Source: Actinomycetota bacterium (GTDB lineage: Bacteria > Actinomycetota > Thermoleophilia > UBA2241). Taken from it: a DNA stretch of 5,648 nt. The position numbers and the translations under genes were made by a program. The notes beneath the pieces are model-generated. The model was not told where the DNA came from. It worked only from the letters and a program-made list of their open reading frames with translations, and made no database searches. The stretch is taken from NCBI GenBank assembly GCA_003158705.1, contig PMKX01000173.1:1-5648 (forward strand), given 5' to 3'. Numbering within the stretch: the stretch's first letter is position 1; every line of letters starts with the position of its first letter. Positions 1 to 5,648 of this stretch are shown piece by piece.

Positions 1-216
1 ATCCTCGCCGCGGCCGAGCGCGACCTCACCCCGTTCGACTACGCGCCCGTGGCGATCAAGCAGGCGGTCACCGGTTACGGACGAGCGAGCAAGGTGCAGG
101 TCCAGGAGATGACCAAAGTCATCCTCGGTCTCAAGCGCATCCCGCAGCCCGATCATGCGGCCGACGCTCTGGCCGCAGCCATCTGCCACAGTCACCACAA
201 CGGCCGCCCGTCATGA
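1..216 (+). CDS. ruvC: RuvC Holliday junction resolvase, C-terminal part (5' end outside window)
   Basis: RuvC is the dimeric endonuclease that cuts four-way DNA junctions symmetrically during recombinational repair, after RuvAB has branch-migrated them. Frame 1 is open from the window edge to TGA at 214-216 and gives 71 residues. They include the conserved segment VAIKQAVTGYGRASKVQVQ (17-35) and the catalytic end motif PDHAADALAAA (50-60). In that motif His52 and Asp55 match the last two metal-binding residues; Thermus RuvC uses His/Asp here, whereas E. coli uses Asp/Asp. Family members are about 160-180 residues, so roughly 100 N-terminal residues, with the first two acidic catalytic residues, lie upstream. 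The stop codon overlaps the ruvA start (ATGA, 213-216), which implies translational coupling. Identification is secure; only the start is unseen. Confidence 0.95.
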   Translation: MLAAAERDLTPFDYAPVAIKQAVTGYGRASKVQVQEMTKVILGLKRIPQPDHAADALAAAICHSHHNGRPS

Positions 217-809
217 TCGCCAGGCTGCGCGGTCGCGTAGCCGCGGTGGAGGCCGACCGCGCCATCATAGAGGTGGGCGGCCTCGGACTGGCAGTCAACG
301 CGAGCGCGCGGGACCTGGCACGTCTTGCCGGCTCGGTGGGCGAGGACGCTCAGCTGGCGACCTACCTTCATGTGCGCGAGGACACGCTGCAGCTCTATGG
401 GTTCGCCGAAGAGCGCGATCGCGCTCTCTTCCTGGTACTCATCTCCGTGAGTGGGGTGGGCCCCAAGGTGGCCTTGGCGGTGCTCTCGGGATACCCCGCA
501 CAGGAGCTGGAGCTCGCCGTGGTTCGGGGCGACGCGAAGAAGTTCGAGTCCATCCCGGGAGTGGGCAAGAAGCTTGCCCAGCGGCTCATCGTCGAGCTGA
601 AGGACACGGTGGGCATGGACATTCCTCAAGGTGCCGCCGGCCCCGCCTCGGCGGCCGGCCCGGCAGCGTTCATACAAGCCCGCTCAGCCTTGCAGAACCT
701 CGGCCTTAGTCTGCGGGAGGCCGAGGCGGCGCTGAACGGCGCGCCCGCCGAGGCCGACGTCCAGGAGCTCGTCAAGCACGCTCTGCGACAGGCGCGGGAG
801 TCCGAATGA
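213..809 (+). CDS. ruvA: RuvA, Holliday junction DNA-binding subunit of RuvAB
   Basis: RuvA is a tetrameric protein that holds the Holliday junction in square-planar form and loads the RuvB motors on opposite arms. The 198-residue product is close to the usual length (E. coli 203). Residues 1-64 are the OB-fold domain and end in [10 protein letters not shown]; Glu56-Asp57 correspond to the acidic pin that separates strands at the crossover. Two helix-hairpin-helix motifs follow: [14 protein letters not shown] (78-91) and [13 protein letters not shown] (113-125). An Ala/Gly/Pro-rich linker (about 136-152) leads to the small C-terminal RuvB-binding domain (153-198). The ATG at 213 overlaps the ruvC stop by 4 bases and has no clear Shine-Dalgarno sequence, so translation is probably coupled to ruvC. 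The TGA at 807-809 overlaps the ruvB ATG in the same way. Confidence 0.98.
   Translation: MIARLRGRVAAVEADRAIIEVGGLGLAVNASARDLARLAGSVGEDAQLATYLHVREDTLQLYGFAEERDRALFLVLISVSGVGPKVALAVLSGYPAQELELAVVRGDAKKFESIPGVGKKLAQRLIVELKDTVGMDIPQGAAGPASAAGPAAFIQARSALQNLGLSLREAEAALNGAPAEADVQELVKHALRQARESE
796..800 (+). promoter_or_regulatory. Ribosome binding site for ruvB
   Basis: GGGAG lies five bases before the ATG at 806, inside the last codons of ruvA. It supports that ATG as the ruvB start and gives ruvB some ribosome recruitment of its own in addition to coupling through the ATGA overlap. Confidence 0.6.
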
Positions 810-1834
810 CCGAGTCCCGCGGCAGGCTGGCCGACCCGGAGGAGAGCGCCGACGAGCGCGAGCTGGAGGTGTCGTTGCGCCCGCGCCGGTTCGCTGACTT
901 CGTCGGCCAGCCGGCGGCCAAGGAGCAGCTCGAGATCTTCGTCCAGGCGGCCAAGAACCGCGGCGAGACCCTGGACCACGTGCTCGTGGCGGGCCCGCCC
1001 GGCTTGGGCAAGACGACCCTGGCGGGCATCATCGCCAACGAGCTTGGCGTAGCCATGCACGCCACGTCCGGTCCGGCGCTCGACCGCAAGGTCGACGTCG
1101 CCGGTCTGCTCACCAATCTGCAGGAGCGCGACGTCCTGTTCGTCGACGAGATCCACAGACTTAGTGCCGCCGTGGAGGAGGTGCTCTACCCGGCCATGGA
1201 GGACTTCGAGATCGACATCATCATCGGCGAGGGTCCGGCGGCGCGCAACATCCGCATGCCGGTGCCGCCGTTCACGCTCATTGGCGCCACCACGCGCACG
1301 GGCTTGCTCACGACGCCCCTGCGCGACCGTTTCGGCGTGTGGCAGCGTCTGGAGTACTACGACGAGGACGAGCTGGCCTCCATCGTGCGCCGGTCTGCCG
1401 GCATCCTCGGCGTGCCTATCGACGAGACGTCGGCGGTCGCCATCGCCGGTCGCTCACGCGGCACGCCGCGTGTCGCCAACCGGCTCTTGCGCCGCGTCCG
1501 CGACTTCGCCGAGGTGCGTCACGAGGGGCGCATCAGCGAGGAGATCTGTCTGGCTGCCCTGGAGCTGTTCCAGGTGGACAGCGAGGGGCTCGACAAGCTC
1601 GACCGCGACATCCTGCGAGCGATCGTCGAGAAGTTCGACGGCGGGCCAGTCGGGCTGGAGACGCTGGCCGTGGCGCTCGGCGAGGAGGCGGACACGGTAC
1701 AGGACGTCTACGAGCCCTACCTCATCATGCGCGGCTTTCTCATGCGCACGCCTCGTGGCCGCGTGCTCACCAAGAGCGGTTTTCGCCACTGCGGCGTGGA
1801 GCCGCCGGCGGGGCCGGACGCACTCTTCGAGTAG
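806..1834 (+). CDS. ruvB: RuvB, AAA+ ATPase motor of Holliday junction branch migration
   Basis: RuvB forms hexameric rings that pump DNA through the RuvA-bound junction using ATP. The 342-residue product has the full family architecture and near-standard length (E. coli 336). Walker A is GPPGLGKT (63-70) and Walker B with the sensor region is [10 protein letters not shown] (110-119). Sensor 1 lies in LIGATTRTG (158-166), followed by PLRDRFG (171-177), which carries the arginine finger. Sensor 2 is [10 protein letters not shown] (219-228). The C-terminal winged-helix DNA-binding domain contains GGPVG (279-283) and TPRGR (315-319). A short acidic N-terminal leader precedes the conserved [12 protein letters not shown] (24-35). 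The start overlaps the ruvA stop. After the stop comes a 49-base gap, the first real break in the cluster, so the ruv transcription unit may end near here, although no hairpin-plus-T-tract terminator is visible. Confidence 0.98.
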   Translation: MTESRGRLADPEESADERELEVSLRPRRFADFVGQPAAKEQLEIFVQAAKNRGETLDHVLVAGPPGLGKTTLAGIIANELGVAMHATSGPALDRKVDVAGLLTNLQERDVLFVDEIHRLSAAVEEVLYPAMEDFEIDIIIGEGPAARNIRMPVPPFTLIGATTRTGLLTTPLRDRFGVWQRLEYYDEDELASIVRRSAGILGVPIDETSAVAIAGRSRGTPRVANRLLRRVRDFAEVRHEGRISEEICLAALELFQVDSEGLDKLDRDILRAIVEKFDGGPVGLETLAVALGEEADTVQDVYEPYLIMRGFLMRTPRGRVLTKSGFRHCGVEPPAGPDALFE

Positions 1835-1871
1835 CGCTCGGTCGGCGCCACGAACGGCCGGCTCCCGCGCG

Positions 1872-1877
1872 TATAAT
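1872..1877 (+). promoter_or_regulatory. Candidate -10 box of a leaderless queH promoter
   Basis: A perfect TATAAT occurs in the 49-base ruvB-queH gap, in otherwise very GC-rich sequence. Six bases (1878-1883) separate it from the GTG at 1884, which is about the usual distance from a -10 box to the transcription start. The mRNA would therefore begin at or within a base or two of the start codon, without a leader. No Shine-Dalgarno sequence lies before the GTG, which agrees with this. No good -35 hexamer is seen about 17 bases upstream (the region reads CCACGA/CACGAA), and there is no extended -10 TG. Leaderless transcripts driven by TAnnnT-type boxes are common in Actinobacteria and Deinococcus. 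The assignment rests on motif and spacing only. Confidence 0.6.
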
Positions 1878-1883
1878 CGGCCC

Positions 1884-2444
1884 GTGGATCAACTGCTCCT
1901 GCACGCCTGTTGTGGACCCTGCAGCACCGTCGCTCTCCCCGCCTGGCAGGCCGAGGGCCTCGCCGCGACCCTGCTCTTCTACAACCCGAACATCCAGCCG
2001 TCATGCGAGCACGGTCGACGTCTCGCCTCGCTGGAGGAGTTCGCTCTTCTGGCGGGGGTCGGGCTGCATGTGCATGAAGGCGGCGGTGCAGCAGACTGGT
2101 TTGCGGCTCAGAACGGTGCCGCGGGCCAGGAGCGTTGCGCGGCCTGTCTGAACCTGCGCTTGTACGCCACGGCACGTCTGGCCGCCGCGCGTGGCGTGCC
2201 GCGCTTCGCCACTACGCTCACGGTCAGTCCCTATCAGCGTCACGACCTCATCCGCCTCGCCGGTGAGGCCGCCGCCGCCGCTCACGGCGTCGAGTTCCTC
2301 TACGCCGATCTTCGAGCTCAGTTCGCGCGCAGTGGCCAGGAGAGTCGTCGCCTGGGTCTGTACAGGCAGCGCTACTGCGGCTGCGTGCCCAGCAAATGGG
2401 AGGCCTGGGCCATGCAGCGCAGCCGTCTGCGGCGGCCGGTCTGA
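1884..2444 (+). CDS. queH: QueH-type epoxyqueuosine reductase (former DUF208)
   Basis: QueH is an iron-sulfur enzyme that reduces epoxyqueuosine to queuosine at the wobble position of GUN-anticodon tRNAs; it is non-homologous to the cobalamin-dependent QueG. The 186-residue product shows the family signature: an N-terminal vicinal cysteine motif LLLHACCGPC (4-13), FYNPNIQP (32-39), a second cysteine pair RCAACLNLRL (84-93), TTLTVSPYQ (110-118), and the C-terminal GLYRQRYCGCVPS (158-170). Cys9, Cys10, Cys85, Cys88, Cys165 and Cys167 are the likely Fe-S and metal ligands. I chose GTG at 1884 because family members begin only a few residues before the LLLH-CC motif and because the upstream TATAAT fits a leaderless start. 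The open frame continues upstream into ruvB, but that is only a lack of stop codons. The gene stands five bases before queA, whose product makes its substrate. Confidence 0.94.
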   Translation: MDQLLLHACCGPCSTVALPAWQAEGLAATLLFYNPNIQPSCEHGRRLASLEEFALLAGVGLHVHEGGGAADWFAAQNGAAGQERCAACLNLRLYATARLAAARGVPRFATTLTVSPYQRHDLIRLAGEAAAAAHGVEFLYADLRAQFARSGQESRRLGLYRQRYCGCVPSKWEAWAMQRSRLRRPV

Positions 2445-2449
2445 CGACG

Positions 2450-4644
<2,195 letters not shown>

Positions 4645-4647
4645 CCT

Positions 4648-5169
4648 ATGAGCTCTCTGCTATTCGTCTACATCGCGCTCTTCGTGGCCGTCTTCTACTT
4701 GTTGGCGGTGCGCCCGCAGCGGCGCCAGCGGCGTGCCCACCAGGAGATGGTCACCATGCTCAAGAAGGGCGATGAGATCGTCACTATCGGGGGCCTGTTC
4801 GGCACCGTGCGCAAGATAGGGCCCGACTGGGTCGAGCTCGAGATCGCCAACCGCACGCGCGTCAAGTTCCTCAAGCGTGCCGTCTCGACCATCGTCAGCG
4901 AAGAGGAAGACGAAGAGGACGAGTTCGTCGAGGACGAGAGCGAAGACACCGAGGCGGCCGCGCTGACGGCCGGCGACGGCGAGGCTGAGGAGGCAGACGA
5001 CGACACGGACGCCGCCGACGCCGAGGAAGAGGAAGACGACCCGGCGGCTGGCGATGACCTGGAAGACGACCCAGCGGCTGCCGACGAAGTGGAAGACGAC
5101 CCGGCTGTCGACGAGGAGTCCAGCGAGAGCGCGGCGAACAACACGGGCAAGAGCAAGAAGATGAAGTAG
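4648..5169 (+). CDS. yajC: YajC family accessory subunit of the Sec translocase, with long acidic C-terminal tail
   Basis: YajC is a small single-span inner-membrane protein that associates with SecDF and the SecYEG translocon. Residues 4-21 (LLFVYIALFVAVFYLLAV) form the membrane segment, and RPQRRQRR (22-29) is the basic cytoplasmic flank. The conserved soluble core follows, with KKGDEIVTIGGLFGTVRKI (39-57), and ends near residue 84. The core is normal, but the 173-residue protein is far longer than the usual 90-120. Residues 85-160 are 43/76 Asp or Glu; no Lys or Arg occurs between Arg77 and Lys168, after which the chain ends in a short basic KSKKMK. The tail is probably disordered. It includes three 10-residue repeats starting EDDPA. 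The start lies 3 bases after tgt. A tgt-yajC pair is a widespread conserved arrangement; secD/secF usually follow but do not directly here. Confidence 0.93.
   Translation: MSSLLFVYIALFVAVFYLLAVRPQRRQRRAHQEMVTMLKKGDEIVTIGGLFGTVRKIGPDWVELEIANRTRVKFLKRAVSTIVSEEEDEEDEFVEDESEDTEAAALTAGDGEAEEADDDTDAADAEEEEDDPAAGDDLEDDPAAADEVEDDPAVDEESSESAANNTGKSKKMK
5032..5121 (+). repeat. Three 30-bp in-frame tandem repeats in the yajC acidic tail
   Basis: Units begin at 5032, 5062 and 5092, each opening with GAAGACGACCC followed by a GGCTG-type segment. They encode EDDPAAGDDL, EDDPAAADEV and EDDPAVDEES. The first two copies are closest and the third diverges after its first half. The 30-bp period is a multiple of three, so copy-number change would leave the frame intact. 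The origin is probably slippage or unequal recombination inside a low-complexity acidic region. Confidence 0.85.
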
Positions 5170-5212
5170 CACGGGCGACGGGCGGCACGGGACCTCGGCC
5201 CCGGATTGTCGG

Positions 5213-5227
5213 CCCTTGCAGGGTTTT
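5213..5227 (+). terminator. Weak candidate intrinsic terminator after yajC
   Basis: CCCT-TGC-AGGG forms a perfect four-pair stem with a three-base loop and is followed directly by TTTT. Two G-U pairs could extend it at the base. Just upstream, GGGCGAC (5173-5179) can pair with GTCGGCCC (5208-5215) with one bulged base, and CGGG (5188-5191) with CCCG (5200-5203), so alternative folds exist. The stem is short for an intrinsic terminator, and it may only attenuate read-through into the ParA gene. Confidence 0.3.
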
Positions 5228-5238
5228 GCTCCGGCTAC

Positions 5239-5253
5239 CAGAACTACGTTCTG
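5239..5253 (+). promoter_or_regulatory. Perfect inverted repeat, possible operator upstream of parA
   Basis: CAGAAC-TAC-GTTCTG is a perfect 6-base inverted repeat with a three-base spacer, 29 bases before the parA ATG. It contains TACGTT (5245-5250), which fits a loose TAnnnT -10 box. Transcription from it would start near 5257 and leave the Shine-Dalgarno sequence in a short leader. A matching -35 is not obvious: TTGCAG at 5216 is too far and TTTTGC at 5224 is too close. The half-sites resemble GAAC/GTTC of Gram-positive LexA boxes, but those have a four-base spacer. The symmetry is seen directly; an operator role is inferred. Confidence 0.35.
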
Positions 5254-5268
5254 ACGTGGTGTCGAGAG

Positions 5269-5273
5269 AGGAG
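5269..5273 (+). promoter_or_regulatory. Ribosome binding site for parA
   Basis: AGGAG, inside the purine run GAGAGAGGAG, lies nine bases before the ATG at 5283. The consensus match and spacing fix the start codon and show that this gene, unlike ruvA, queA and tgt, is set up for independent initiation. Confidence 0.8.
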
Positions 5274-5282
5274 CGGAACTCC

Positions 5283-5648
5283 ATGGCGCATGTTCTAGCC
5301 TTCGCCAACCAAAAGGGTGGAGTGGCGAAGACGACCTCGGCCCTGAACCTCGGCGTCGCACTGTGCGAGATGGGACTGCGAGTCCTGGGCGTGGACATGG
5401 ACCCTCAGGGGAACCTGACCATGAGCCAGGGGATCGACACCGAGGGCCTTGACAAGAGCATGTACGACGTCTTGGTCCACCGTACGCCCATCAGAGAGAT
5501 CATCGTTGCGCGCGAGATCGACGTGGCCACCTCGACCATCGACCTTGCCGGTGCCGAGATGGCGCTTTCGACGATGATCGGCCGGGAGCGGGCGCTCGAG
5601 AAGGCTCTCGGACCGGTGCAGAAGGACTACGACTACATCCTCATCGAC
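5283..5648 (+). CDS. parA: ParA/Soj family P-loop ATPase, N-terminal half (3' end outside window)
   Basis: ParA/Soj ATPases form ATP-dependent dimers on DNA and, with ParB, drive chromosome or plasmid segregation; relatives position other cargo. The 122 visible residues begin MAHVLAFANQKGG. The deviant Walker A KGGVAKTT (11-18) carries signature Lys11 and Lys16, and the A' motif VDMDPQGN (37-44) carries catalytic Asp40; Lys16 and Asp40 match B. subtilis Soj numbering. The Soj-like segment DLAGAEMAL (87-95) follows, and the window ends at Asp122 in the Walker B strand (YDYILID). Ala15 replaces the commoner Gly, a variant allowed by the KGGxxK[TS][TS] consensus. The full length should be about 250-270 residues. 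There is no N-terminal helix-turn-helix domain, so this resembles chromosomal (type Ib-like) ParA rather than P1-type. Whether a parB follows cannot be seen, so a segregation role is not established. Confidence 0.9.
   Translation, partial: MAHVLAFANQKGGVAKTTSALNLGVALCEMGLRVLGVDMDPQGNLTMSQGIDTEGLDKSMYDVLVHRTPIREIIVAREIDVATSTIDLAGAEMALSTMIGRERALEKALGPVQKDYDYILID

Noticed and set aside
50..60. His52 in the RuvC active-site motif as a degenerate catalytic residue
   Set aside because: His at this position with Asp three residues later is the known arrangement in Thermus RuvC and many non-proteobacterial RuvC proteins, so it is not a defect.
192..1156. Overlapping open frames on both strands across ruvA and ruvB (for example 192-677 minus, 155-709 plus, 626-1156 minus)
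   Set aside because: High GC makes stop codons rare in all frames. These frames show no family motifs and lie on top of ruvA/ruvB, whose domains are complete.
1164..1883. Upstream extension of the queH frame through ruvB, giving a 426-residue protein
   Set aside because: The extra residues are an Arg/Ser/Ala-rich out-of-frame reading of ruvB. QueH family proteins start just before the LLLHACC motif, and GTG at 1884 fits.
2396..2449. ATG at 2396 as the queA start
   Set aside because: It lies within queH, adds 18 residues unlike any QueA N-terminus, and is not needed; ATG at 2450 gives the conserved beginning.
5240..5252. LexA (SOS) box before parA
   Set aside because: The half-sites GAAC and GTTC are right, but the spacer is three bases rather than four, so it does not match the Gram-positive/actinobacterial SOS box.
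4660..5361. Long minus-strand open frames opposite yajC and the parA start (also 4695-5156 and 4895-5398)
   Set aside because: They are mirror frames of the GAN/GCN-rich acidic tail, giving Ser- or Arg/Pro-rich low-complexity products with no recognisable domain, no ribosome binding site, and antisense overlap with well-identified genes.

Overview
The window is a compact, high-GC, all plus-strand stretch of bacterial chromosome with eight protein genes: the end of ruvC, then ruvA, ruvB, queH, queA, tgt, yajC and the first half of a parA/soj-type ATPase gene. Very high GC, strong G/C third-position bias, GTG starts, ATGA/GTGA start-stop overlaps and one apparently leaderless promoter suggest an actinobacterium-like lineage. 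The gene order ruv-(que)-tgt-yajC occurs in both Actinobacteria and Firmicutes, so this placement is an inference and no species can be named.

Region by region: 1-1834 holds the Holliday-junction module ruvC-ruvA-ruvB, joined by two 4-base start/stop overlaps. A 49-base gap (1835-1883) follows; it carries a perfect TATAAT box placed so that transcription would begin at or next to the GTG start of queH. From 1884 to 4644 lie queH, queA and tgt, the last three steps of queuosine tRNA modification, encoded in the reverse of their order of action. Three bases after tgt comes yajC (4648-5169), the accessory subunit of the SecDF-YajC membrane complex, here with an unusually long acidic tail that contains a 30-bp tandem repeat. 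A 113-base gap (5170-5282) contains a weak terminator-like hairpin and a perfect 6-3-6 inverted repeat. The window then ends inside a ParA-family gene that has its own good ribosome binding site.

How the genes work together: RuvA and RuvB form the branch-migration motor and RuvC cuts the junction. TGT inserts preQ1 at the tRNA wobble position, QueA converts it to epoxyqueuosine, and QueH reduces that to queuosine, so no QueG is needed. YajC and ParA have no biochemical link to these pathways visible here. I find no undescribed system. The window is mostly conserved housekeeping sequence; the points worth a second look are the leaderless queH promoter, the acidic repeat-bearing YajC tail, and the parA gene with its upstream palindrome where secD might be expected.
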